Source: Allobogoriella deserti (GTDB taxonomy: Bacteria > Actinomycetota > Actinomycetes > Actinomycetales > Actinomycetaceae). Taken from it: a stretch of 64,000 bases of DNA. The stretch is from the NCBI RefSeq assembly GCF_042680605.1, contig NZ_JBHUEE010000001.1, positions 496,001-560,000 on the forward strand, read 5' to 3'. The notes under the pieces were generated by a model. That model saw nothing but the letters and a program-made list of their open reading frames with translations, was not told the DNA's origin and did no database searches. A program made the position numbers and the translations under genes. The first letter of the stretch is position 1. Every line of letters starts with the position of its first letter. This document shows positions 43,901-50,862 of the stretch, in pieces.

Positions 43901-44388
43901 AGCACTTCTACGGCCGGGCCGCGCTCCTCGACGTCGACGACGTCACCGGCAGCGGGGAGGACGACGGCACCTACGCCCTGACCGACGCCGAGCTCGCCCG
44001 CCTGCAGCGCACCTTCGCGGCGTCGGAGTGGGCCACCCGGCGACCGGCCGAGGTGGAGGTCGACCTCGAGACCCCCGTGGCAGGCACGATCGTGCGCTGC
44101 CGGATCGACGCCGTCTTCATCGGCGCGGACGGCGAGGTCGAGGTCGTGGACTGGAAGACCGGTCGTCCCCCGCGCAGCGCCGACGAACTCGCCGAGAAAG
44201 AGATGCAGCTCGCGCTGTACCGGCTCGCCTGGTCACGTGCCGCCGGCGTGCCCCTTGAGCGCGTGCGCGGCGTCTTCTATTACGTCGCCCACGACGAGAC
44301 CGTGCGGGCCGGAGACCTCGATGCCGACGAGATCGTCGCCCGCCTCACCCGAGCCATCGGATCGGACCGAGCCGCGGGCTCGCGCTGA
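40963..44388 (+). CDS. adnB: AdnB subunit of the AdnAB helicase-nuclease
   Basis: Lead motor and second nuclease of AdnAB, 1141 residues. UvrD-type motifs: VVAGAGSGKTETM (about 55-66), LTFTRKAAAELAHRV, VVLLDEFQDTS (canonical DEFQD at 303-307), GDPHQAIYGWRGAS, VLTVHAAKGLEWD and YVALTRAKHCLLL. The C-terminal RecB nuclease has CRIDAVFIG and VEVVDWKTGRPP (about 1060-1070) and lacks the iron-sulfur cysteines seen in AdnA. ATG overlaps the adnA stop, securing equal amounts of the two chains. adnAB replaces recBCD/addAB in actinobacteria. Confidence 0.95.
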   Translation: MTTHQLELFGPDLAPPQPSEARYSAAEIAQLLGQPRPTEEQTQVIEAPLEPLLVVAGAGSGKTETMSARVVYLVANGFVRGEQVLGLTFTRKAAAELAHRVRARLRALRAAGIAPPEDLTDGSAASTGALETDRPQIATYNSFAGTIARDHALRVGADPDARLLTDAGAWQLADDLVQTWQQDLATDKAVSTVTQAVLDLASGLTENVLDPDEARTLLHDLRADLLDKQPDRLKKPKGEVARIAAVIDERLALLDLVDAFEQRKRDRGLVGFADQVAIAARIAEADPDVGAQLRAQHRVVLLDEFQDTSVAQLELLSHLFGAGHPVTAVGDPHQAIYGWRGASAASLAQFPARFPRITSADGADTAGGSAARRTGDGTDAACGDGAAQPARTLALSTSWRNDQDILAAANAVSAPLRAGSGPGPTVDVPRLQARPGAENGEVTGLYVTGQLEEAERVAEFLATRWEPAGEATAAVLCRKRSQFASVVRALTEKGLPHRVIGMGGLLATPEIVDVRAALRVSQDATRGDALVRLLTNLRLGVTDLHGLQDWARHLADRAVEPLSDDAEHRLDPREEASLVEAVENPPPAGWTGPRGQTISETGAARLRHLGGVLRQIRSLGHLALPELVVATEQLLGLDIEVAVRAGGSGSGRAALDAFADVAASFASDTDRPGLGAFLDWLDAAEERERGLDAVETGEVEPDSAVVQVLTVHAAKGLEWDVVAVPGLVESQFPGYDTRPRPDLGVEANAWLTAVGELPYPLRRDADALPALDIAGTATHDEVERARQQFRVDAGAHRVAEERRLAYVALTRAKHCLLLSGSWFRDGKSALPPSRFLAEPRRAGLARDLDDWAPEPDEDAENPGAEAPPAPWPYDPLGARRPVREAAASAVRSARASELDLTARTGDGVIDAWRRDAELLLAERDADRGPGEVTLAGHLSASAVVGLVHDPQGFARDRRRPVPSEPTLVSRRGTRFHEWVEHFYGRAALLDVDDVTGSGEDDGTYALTDAELARLQRTFAASEWATRRPAEVEVDLETPVAGTIVRCRIDAVFIGADGEVEVVDWKTGRPPRSADELAEKEMQLALYRLAWSRAAGVPLERVRGVFYYVAHDETVRAGDLDADEIVARLTRAIGSDRAAGSR

Positions 44389-44485
44389 GCGGCGCGTTCG
44401 GACGCGCGGCGGAGATGGCGTCCGGGCAGGTGGGGGAGCGGGCCGTGTCAGGGCGGCGCCGGGCCGGAGGTGGGCGGTCCAGCCC

Positions 44486-45766
44486 TCAGCGCGCCTGGTC
44501 TTCGTCCCGCTCGGTGAGGAAGTCGGGCAGCGACTCGCCCAGGTGCAGCGGTTCGGTCGTGCCGTCCGCGGCGCCGCCGCGGCCGGGCTGCTCGTCGGTG
44601 GCGGGCTCGGCAGCGGTGCTCGGCTTGGTGTCGGTGGTGGGCTCGGTAGCGGTGGCAGCCGCGTCATCGGCACCGGCCTCGATCGCCGCGTCGCCGCCCG
44701 CGCGGTCCCCGGCGTCGCCGTGCCCCTCCCGTGCAGGCCCGTCCTCGGCGAGAAACCCGGGCACGTCCTCCTCGTCCGGTGCGTCGACGACCGCGGGCGC
44801 CGGGGGAGCCGACGTGCGCGGCGGGTCGTCGTGCCGCGCGCCGATCTCGCCGGCGTCGGCCACGTCCTCGGCCAGCCCGCGCAGCATCTCGCGGGCGTCG
44901 TCGATGACCGACTGCTCGCCGGTGCGCACGCCGTGCAGCAGCCAGCGGGCGAGGGCGAGCTCGGAGACGAGCGTGGCACGGTCCAGGAGCATCTCGTCGG
45001 TGCCCTCGGTCCGGGCGAGCGCGTACGCCTCCTCGAGGGCGTCGAGCGAGTCCTCGGGGGCGGAGGCCTGCAGCCACGCCAGGTCCTCGGCCGGGTCACC
45101 GACGTGCGCGTCGGCGAAACCGAGCACGGCGCTGACCCGGCCCTCGTGGACCAGGACGTGCTCCGGCGCGAGATCACCGTGCACCGGCGTGGGCCGGAAG
45201 CGCCACAGCCGCACGTCCTCCAGCGCGTGCTCCCAGCGGTTGAGCAGCGCGGAGGGCACGTGACCGGTGCGGGCCGCCTCGTCGACCTCCGCCAGGCGAC
45301 GTTTGCGATAGGAGTCCGGATCGTAGACCGGCAGTCCAGCCCGCTCGATCACCGAGTCGTCGAGCTCGTGGAACGCGGCGATCGCCCGGGCGAGGTTCGC
45401 GGTCAGCCCGGGACCGGGCGTGAGCTCGTCCAGCACCAGGGCACGGCCGACGAGGACCCGGTGCACCATGGCCCGCCCGCCCTCGGGAAGCTCGGCGAAG
45501 CCCACCGGCCGGGCGACGTCGAACGGCAGCCGCCCGGTGTCGACCTCGCGGGCGAGCTGCTCGAGCAGCGCTACCTCGCCCTCGAGAGCGGCCCCGGCGG
45601 CAGGCGTACGCGGGGCGCGGATGACCCAACCCCGGCCGCCTGCGTCGAGCAGGCCGGTGGTCTGGTACTCGCTCGTCGTCGCCTGCGGCGGCCTCGTCGC
45701 CACGACGTCCAGTCCGGGGACGGCCGTGGTGGCGAGGGCGGCGAGAGCGAGCGATGAACGAACCAC
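44486..45766 (-). CDS. Aminoglycoside/macrolide phosphotransferase-like kinase
   Basis: APH-fold protein of 426 residues. Kinase-like domain about 40-290 with the catalytic loop VHGDLAPEHVLVHEG (HGD; the usual Asn is His) and LGFADAHVGDPAEDLAW in place of IDWxxAxxGDP (Asp to Phe-Ala shift). These changes make antibiotic phosphorylation uncertain; a metabolic small-molecule kinase or inactive kinase is equally possible. The C-terminal 110 residues are acidic and Thr/Ala-rich. Convergent with adnB, a common actinobacterial arrangement. GTG start with TAGGTT 6 bases upstream. Confidence 0.85.
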   Translation of the reverse strand: MVRSSLALAALATTAVPGLDVVATRPPQATTSEYQTTGLLDAGGRGWVIRAPRTPAAGAALEGEVALLEQLAREVDTGRLPFDVARPVGFAELPEGGRAMVHRVLVGRALVLDELTPGPGLTANLARAIAAFHELDDSVIERAGLPVYDPDSYRKRRLAEVDEAARTGHVPSALLNRWEHALEDVRLWRFRPTPVHGDLAPEHVLVHEGRVSAVLGFADAHVGDPAEDLAWLQASAPEDSLDALEEAYALARTEGTDEMLLDRATLVSELALARWLLHGVRTGEQSVIDDAREMLRGLAEDVADAGEIGARHDDPPRTSAPPAPAVVDAPDEEDVPGFLAEDGPAREGHGDAGDRAGGDAAIEAGADDAAATATEPTTDTKPSTAAEPATDEQPGRGGAADGTTEPLHLGESLPDFLTERDEDQAR

Positions 45767-45772
45767 GTGGCC

Positions 45773-45778
45773 AACCTA
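45773..45778 (-). promoter_or_regulatory. -10 element, leaderless start of the phosphotransferase
   Basis: TAGGTT on the minus strand, 6 bases before GTG 45766. Confidence 0.6.
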
Positions 45779-45861
45779 AGCGGCCGTCCCCGCTCGGACC
45801 AGGCGCACGCGCCGTAAGCACAGGACTCTGTGACTGCCGCCTCGACCGGACGCGCCGGTGG

Positions 45862-46602
45862 TCACGACCTCGGTGGCCCGTCGCCCGGCGTGCCGAGGAC
45901 GTCGTGCGCCACCGCCCAGGCGGCGCGCACATGCGCCTGGGCCGCCTCGCGGGCACCGGCGACGTCCCCGGCCAGGATCGCCTCGAGGATGCGCCGGTGG
46001 TCCTCACGCGACTTCTCCACCCTGCCGGGCACCCGCAGGGTGGTCTGCATGCCGGCCGCGAGGATCTCGTGCAGGATGATCGTCGTCTGCCGCAGGAACC
46101 GGTTGCCCGAGGCGGCGACGATGCTCAGGTGGAAGGCGGCGTCGAGCTCCCGCAGCCGCTCGTAGTCGAGGTCCTCGGTGTAGGAGTAGGCGTCGAGCTC
46201 CGCGTGCGCCTCCTCGAGTGCGGCCAGTGCCTCGGTGTTCTGCCGCTCGGCCGCCCAGGCGGCGGCCGGCAGCTCGAGGACCTCACGCATCGCGAACAAC
46301 TCGTCCACCCCGATGTCCTCACGGATCAGTGCGGCGCGCAGCGACGCCGCCGCCCGCGGCTCGGAGACGAAGACGCCGTGCCCGTGCCGGATCTCGAGCA
46401 CGCCCTGAGCCTGCAGCAACTTCAGCGCCTCGCGCAGCGAGGGACGAGAGACGCCCAGCAGCGCCGCGAGTTCCCGCTCCGAGGGCAGCCGGTCACCCGG
46501 GCTGAGCTGGTTGGTGCGCACGAGCTCGCGGACCTGGGTCACGATGCGGCTGGAGACGTTCTCGTGCCCGAGGGACTTCCACCGGATCTCACCCGAGGTC
46601 AT
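45862..46602 (-). CDS. FadR-subfamily GntR transcriptional regulator (DgoR-like)
   Basis: A 246-residue regulator. Winged helix: LSPGDRLPSERELAALLGVS and RPSLREALKLLQAQGVLEIR (residues about 33-75). The C-terminal FCD all-helical domain contains the metal/effector His residues (DAAFHLSIVAAS, EDHRRILEAI). Located last in the long minus-strand galactoside operon, 78 bp after the galactonate-dehydratase-like gene; in E. coli the FadR-type DgoR controls D-galactonate genes, so an aldonate or its dehydrated product is a likely effector. Probably a repressor. Confidence 0.9.
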   Translation of the reverse strand: MTSGEIRWKSLGHENVSSRIVTQVRELVRTNQLSPGDRLPSERELAALLGVSRPSLREALKLLQAQGVLEIRHGHGVFVSEPRAAASLRAALIREDIGVDELFAMREVLELPAAAWAAERQNTEALAALEEAHAELDAYSYTEDLDYERLRELDAAFHLSIVAASGNRFLRQTTIILHEILAAGMQTTLRVPGRVEKSREDHRRILEAILAGDVAGAREAAQAHVRAAWAVAHDVLGTPGDGPPRS

Positions 46603-46680
46603 CGCGCACCCTTCCGTTCGTCGCGTCCGCCGATTCTCTCCCAGGACCGCGCCAGCCGGCGGGCACGGCGCCGATCGCCG

Positions 46681-47859
46681 TCACCATTCCGCGTTGCGCC
46701 CGTCCTCGAGGCGCCACTGGGGATCGTGCAGCGACCACGGCGGGGAAGCGGCGACGGCCTCGGCGTCCACCTCCACGCCGAGTCCGGCACCGCCGGGGAC
46801 GGCGAACCGGCCGTCGTCGGTGCGTAGCGGCCCCGGGTCGCTCAGGTAGTCGAACAGCTCCCCGCGGGGAAGGCCCGCGTACCCCTCGTGGTAGTGCAGG
46901 CCGACGCTCTGCTCCAGCACCGGCACGTTCACCGACGCGCTCGCCACCTGCAGCGATGCGGCCAGCGAGACGGGCCCATTGGGGCAGTGCGGCGCGACGG
47001 CGACGTCGTAGGCCTCGGCCTGCCGTGCGATCGCCACCAACTCCGCGATCCCGGTGAGCGAGACGTCCGGCTGCAGCACGTCCACCACCCGCTCCTCGAG
47101 CACGCGGCGCACGTTCCATCGTGAAGTCAGGCGCTCGCCCGTGGCGATCGGGGTTGACCGGTCGTTCGAGAAGACCTGGCCGTAGGCGTCCTCGTGGCCC
47201 GGCGGGAGCGGTTCCTCGATCCACGCCAGCCGGTAACCGTCCAGTTCGCGCAGCAGTGTCCGCGCCATGGCGCGGTGCACGCGGCCGTGGAAGTCGAGCG
47301 CGACGTCGATCTCGGTGCCGACGGCGTCGCGGATGGCGGCGACGCGCTCGACCACCGCGTCGACGTGCGCCGGCCGGTCGATGAGGTCCAACTCCTCCGT
47401 GGCGTTCATCTTCACCATGTCGAACCCCTGCCCCTGCCGGGCCTGCACGTGGGCCACCACGTCCCGCGGGCGGTCTCCGCCCACCCAGGCGTAGGCCCGC
47501 ACCGAGGTGCGGACCGGCCCACCGAAGAGGTCGTGCACAGGTGCTGCGAGCCGGTGCCCGGCCAGGTCCCACAGTGCCTGCTCGATCGCGGCCGCCGCCG
47601 TCGCGAGGATCGGGCCGCCGCGGAAGAACGCGCCGTTGCGCATCCGCCACGTCATGTCGCTGATGTGCCCGGCCGGGGTGCCGAGGAGGTTCTCGGCCAT
47701 GTCCTCGACGGCCCCGACGACGGCGCGCACCCGCTTGGGCACGATCGCCTCCCCCCAGCCGTGGGCGCCGTCGTCGGTGGTGACCCGGACGAGGATCCAC
47801 CGCGGCGCGACGAGGAACGTCTCGATGCGATCGACTCTTGCGGTCGTCCTCTCACGCAT
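46681..47859 (-). CDS. dgoD: Enolase-superfamily sugar acid dehydratase, D-galactonate dehydratase-like
   Basis: Mandelate racemase/enolase-family enzyme, 392 residues, dehydrating an aldonate to a 2-keto-3-deoxy acid. Capping domain (about 1-110) then barrel with VALDFHGRVHRAMARTL (metal Asp and catalytic His), WIEEPLPPGHEDA (metal Glu), IATGERLTSRWN (metal Glu), LQPDVSLTG and VAPHCPNGPVSLAAS (catalytic His). These match D-galactonate dehydratase. ATG 47859 overlaps the SDR stop by 8 bp. Exact sugar acid (galactonate, a deoxy or sulfo analogue) is not proven. Confidence 0.85.
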   Translation of the reverse strand: MRERTTARVDRIETFLVAPRWILVRVTTDDGAHGWGEAIVPKRVRAVVGAVEDMAENLLGTPAGHISDMTWRMRNGAFFRGGPILATAAAAIEQALWDLAGHRLAAPVHDLFGGPVRTSVRAYAWVGGDRPRDVVAHVQARQGQGFDMVKMNATEELDLIDRPAHVDAVVERVAAIRDAVGTEIDVALDFHGRVHRAMARTLLRELDGYRLAWIEEPLPPGHEDAYGQVFSNDRSTPIATGERLTSRWNVRRVLEERVVDVLQPDVSLTGIAELVAIARQAEAYDVAVAPHCPNGPVSLAASLQVASASVNVPVLEQSVGLHYHEGYAGLPRGELFDYLSDPGPLRTDDGRFAVPGGAGLGVEVDAEAVAASPPWSLHDPQWRLEDGRNAEW

Positions 47860-48646
47860 CGGCAGCCTCCTGCTCGAGAGGGTCGGGGCGCCGGCTGATG
47901 CTGCGCCCACCGTCGACGGTCAGCGAGGTGCCGGTGATGAAGCCCGCCGCCTCGCTCGCGAGGAACCACACGGCCTCGGCCACGTCCTGCGGCCGGCCGG
48001 ACCGCCGCAGCAACGTCGGCGAGGTCTCCTCCTCCAGCGCCTCGCCCAGCCCGAGCTCGCGGCGGCTCATCGCCATCGACGGCGTCGCGATGACACCGGG
48101 CCGCACCGCGTTGACCCGCACGCCGCGCGGACCCAGCTCGACGGCGAGAGCCCGGGTGAGCGCGGAGATGCCGCCCTTGGTGGCCACATAGGCCGCGTGC
48201 GTGGCCAACGGCATGAGCTCCTGGATGCTGGCGATGTTGATCACGGCGCCGCCGCGGGGAAGGTGGACGGCGGCGTCCCGGCTCAGCGCCGTCGTCGCGA
48301 CGAGGTTGGTCTCGATGACGCGGCGGATGTCGGCGTCAGCCAGCTCGATCAACGGGCGCCGCTCACCGAGGCTGGCGGCGTTGTTGACGACGACGTCGAC
48401 CCGGCCGAAGGCGTCCACCGTCTCCGGGACGATCCGGGCGCGCTGGGCGTCGTCGGCGAGGTCCGCCGCCACCGCCCGCACCGCGGGGCCACTGGCCTCG
48501 GCCGCCTCGGCCGCCTCGGTCGCCGCGGCGTCGTCGACGTCGACCAGCACGACGCGATGACCGCCGGCGACGAACCGTTCGACGACGGCACGGCCGATGC
48601 CCCGGGCCCCGCCCGTCACGATCGCGACTGGTTCCACCTCACGCAT
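47852..48646 (-). CDS. Short-chain dehydrogenase/reductase, probable sugar 1-dehydrogenase
   Basis: Classical SDR of 264 residues. Coenzyme motif VTGGARGIGRAVV, NNAAS, catalytic Ser in INIASIQELM and Tyr-x-x-x-Lys in YVATKGG; DVDD after the second strand suggests NAD preference. It ends GTSLTVDGGRS as usual. Placed between the exporter and the dehydratase, it may oxidise galactose (or a related aldose) to the lactone, the step just before galactonate. No lactonase is seen nearby. Confidence 0.87.
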   Translation of the reverse strand: MREVEPVAIVTGGARGIGRAVVERFVAGGHRVVLVDVDDAAATEAAEAAEASGPAVRAVAADLADDAQRARIVPETVDAFGRVDVVVNNAASLGERRPLIELADADIRRVIETNLVATTALSRDAAVHLPRGGAVINIASIQELMPLATHAAYVATKGGISALTRALAVELGPRGVRVNAVRPGVIATPSMAMSRRELGLGEALEEETSPTLLRRSGRPQDVAEAVWFLASEAAGFITGTSLTVDGGRSISRRPDPLEQEAADA

Positions 48647-48682
48647 CCTCTCTCACCTCTGGCCGCCACCGGGCGGCCGTAC

Positions 48683-49420
48683 TCACCACAGTGCCGCCAC
48701 GCCACGCACGAGCGTGGCCACGCCGCCGACGTAGGCGATGACGATGACCAGCGTGCGGGCCTGCCCCGCACTGACGCGCGGCGCCAACCGCGAGCCGACG
48801 ACGACACCGAGCACCACCGTCGCCGCCACCCCGGCCCACAGCCACCACGGCTGCGTGGCGACGTCCGCGCCGCCGCCCCACCACTTCGCGGCGAGGGAGA
48901 CCACGCCCATCGCGAGGAACAGCGGCTGCAGGGTGGCGGCGAAGGAGACCTGTGCCCACCGGGAGGCGACCCCGTACACGCTGAGCGCGGGGCCGCCGAC
49001 ACCGGCGGAGACGTTCATGAAGCCGGAGGCGAACCCCAGCCCGATCATCGGCCCGCGGCCGCGCATCTCGCCCACCCGGGCGGCGACGAACGAGGCGGAG
49101 ATCCCACCGATCACCGCCACCCCGACGACGACGTCCAGCACCGGGGCGGGCACGGTCAGCGCCACCCACGCCCCGGGTGCGATTCCCGCCAGCGCGGCCG
49201 GCAGCAGGTAGGTCAGGCGGCGCCAGTCCACGGCGCCGCGCAACTTGACGAACAGCAGCAGCGCCGCCAGCGACGCACCGGCGTTCGTGACGAGCACCCC
49301 CTCGACCGGGTCGAGCAGGAGGACCAGCGCCGGGGCGGCGACCAGGGCGAACCCCATCCCGGTCAGCCGCTGTAACGTGGATCCGCCCGCGACGGCCAGC
49401 AGCGCGAGGGCCGCGCTCAC
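48683..49420 (-). CDS. TauE/SafE-family membrane exporter
   Basis: A 245-residue protein with about eight hydrophobic helices. TauE/SafE (DUF81) hallmarks are LTGMGFALVAAPALVLLLDP at the N-terminus and IGLGFASGFMNVSAGVGGPAL in the second repeat. Members export sulfite, sulfoacetate or other anions. GTG start overlaps the aldehyde dehydrogenase stop (GTGA), so it belongs to the sugar operon. An anion exporter in a sugar operon hints at a sulfonated or otherwise anionic product. Confidence 0.88.
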   Translation of the reverse strand: MSAALALLAVAGGSTLQRLTGMGFALVAAPALVLLLDPVEGVLVTNAGASLAALLLFVKLRGAVDWRRLTYLLPAALAGIAPGAWVALTVPAPVLDVVVGVAVIGGISASFVAARVGEMRGRGPMIGLGFASGFMNVSAGVGGPALSVYGVASRWAQVSFAATLQPLFLAMGVVSLAAKWWGGGADVATQPWWLWAGVAATVVLGVVVGSRLAPRVSAGQARTLVIVIAYVGGVATLVRGVAALW

Positions 49421-50862
49421 GGCCCGTCACGCCAGGCCACGTGGCGCACGTCCTGGAACTCGTGCATGCCGATGTCGGCGCCTTCCCGGCCCAGGCCGGA
49501 CTGGTTGATCCCGCCCATCGGGGCGAACGCGACCGAGGGGAGCGGGTCGTTGATGCCCACGACGCCGGCCTCCAGCCGCTCGCTCGCCCGCCAGGCACGC
49601 GTGGCGTCCCGGGTCCAGGCGTAGGCCGCCAACCCCTGCTCGGACGCGTTCGCCAGCGCGTACGCCTCGTCCTCGTCGTCGACGGTGACGATGCCCGCCG
49701 CCGGACCGAACACCTCGGTGGTCACCAACGGGTCCTGCGGGTCGGCCACCGCCACCAGGGCAGGTGCGAGGAAGCAGCCCTCCGCGGGGGCGTCGGTACG
49801 GCGGGTGAGCAGCTCGCCTCCACGCGAGACCGCGCCGGCGACGAGGTCGCGTACTCGCGCGGCGGCGGCCTCGTCGATCATCGGGCCCAGGTCGGCCTGG
49901 GGCTCGCCGTCGTCCGGGACGGCGGGCCCGAGGCGCAGGGCGTCGAACGCGGCGGCGAGCCGGTCGGCGAACTCGCCGGCGACGGCGCGGTGGACGTAGA
50001 ACCGGTTCGCCGCCACGCACGACTGGCCCGTGTTGCGCAGCCGGCCGAGCACCGCACCTTCGACGGCGGCGTCGAGATCGGCGTCGTCCAGGACGACGAA
50101 CGGGGCGTTCCCGCCCAGCTCCAACAGCGGGCGGACCAGTCTCGCTCCCGCCCGCTCGGCCACCGACCGGCCGACGGCGGTGGAGCCGGTGAAGCTCACC
50201 ACCCGCACCGCCGGATGGTCCAGCAGGGCGGTGGTCTGTTCCCCGGCCGGGCCGTGCACGAGGTTGATCGCTCCGTCCGGCAGCCCGGCCTCGGTCAGGC
50301 ACCGGACCAGCTCCGTGGCGGCCAGCGGCGCCTGCTGGGAGGTGCGCGCCACCACCGTGCAGCCGGCGGCCAGCATGGGTGCGAGCTTGCGCGCCTGGAT
50401 GCTCACCGGGAAGTTCCACGGCGTCAGGCTGACGGCGACGCCGGTGGGACGCCGCACGGACAGGTGCCGGCGGCCCGGGGCCTCGGGCGCATGGATCTCG
50501 CCGGTCGGGCGGCGGGCGACCTCGGCGAACCAACGCAGGTACTCGGCCGAGAAGTCGATCTCCCCGAGCGCCTCGGGCAGCCGCTTGCCCGCCTCCCGCG
50601 CCAGGAGCGTGCCGAGTTCGCCGCGGCGCGAGCGCAGTGCGGCGGCCGCGGCGTGCAGCACGTCGGCTCGGCGGCGCGCCGTGGTGCCGGACCAGGCGGG
50701 CAGCGCCTCGGCCGCGCGGTCGGCGGCCTCGCGAGCCAGCTCGCGGCCGGCAGCCTGGATGGTGCCGACGACTTCGCCGGTGGACGGATCGCGGACCTCG
50801 ACCTCGGTGGTGCCGCCCACCCACGCGCCGCCGACGAGATTGGTGGCCTCAGTTGCCGGCAT
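49417..50862 (-). CDS. NAD(P)-dependent aldehyde dehydrogenase
   Basis: ALDH superfamily, 481 residues. VSLTPWNFPVSIQARKLAPM, FTGSTAVGRSVAERAG, ELGGNAPFVVLDDAD (general-base Glu) and NTGQSCVAANRFYV (catalytic Cys) are all intact. Closest in pattern to succinate/alpha-ketoglutarate semialdehyde dehydrogenases; sulfolactaldehyde or lactaldehyde oxidation would also fit. It overlaps the beta-galactosidase stop by 14 bp. Confidence 0.88.
   Translation of the reverse strand: MPATEATNLVGGAWVGGTTEVEVRDPSTGEVVGTIQAAGRELAREAADRAAEALPAWSGTTARRRADVLHAAAAALRSRRGELGTLLAREAGKRLPEALGEIDFSAEYLRWFAEVARRPTGEIHAPEAPGRRHLSVRRPTGVAVSLTPWNFPVSIQARKLAPMLAAGCTVVARTSQQAPLAATELVRCLTEAGLPDGAINLVHGPAGEQTTALLDHPAVRVVSFTGSTAVGRSVAERAGARLVRPLLELGGNAPFVVLDDADLDAAVEGAVLGRLRNTGQSCVAANRFYVHRAVAGEFADRLAAAFDALRLGPAVPDDGEPQADLGPMIDEAAAARVRDLVAGAVSRGGELLTRRTDAPAEGCFLAPALVAVADPQDPLVTTEVFGPAAGIVTVDDEDEAYALANASEQGLAAYAWTRDATRAWRASERLEAGVVGINDPLPSVAFAPMGGINQSGLGREGADIGMHEFQDVRHVAWRDGP

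Noticed and set aside
44390..44410. Hairpin GCGCG-TTCGGA-CGCGC after adnB as terminator
   Set aside because: Only 5 bp of alternating GC; expected by chance in this composition.
44486..45766. Antibiotic resistance phosphotransferase
   Set aside because: Fold fits APH, but the catalytic-loop Asn and the DFG-like Asp are replaced and the genomic context is housekeeping, so resistance is not claimed.
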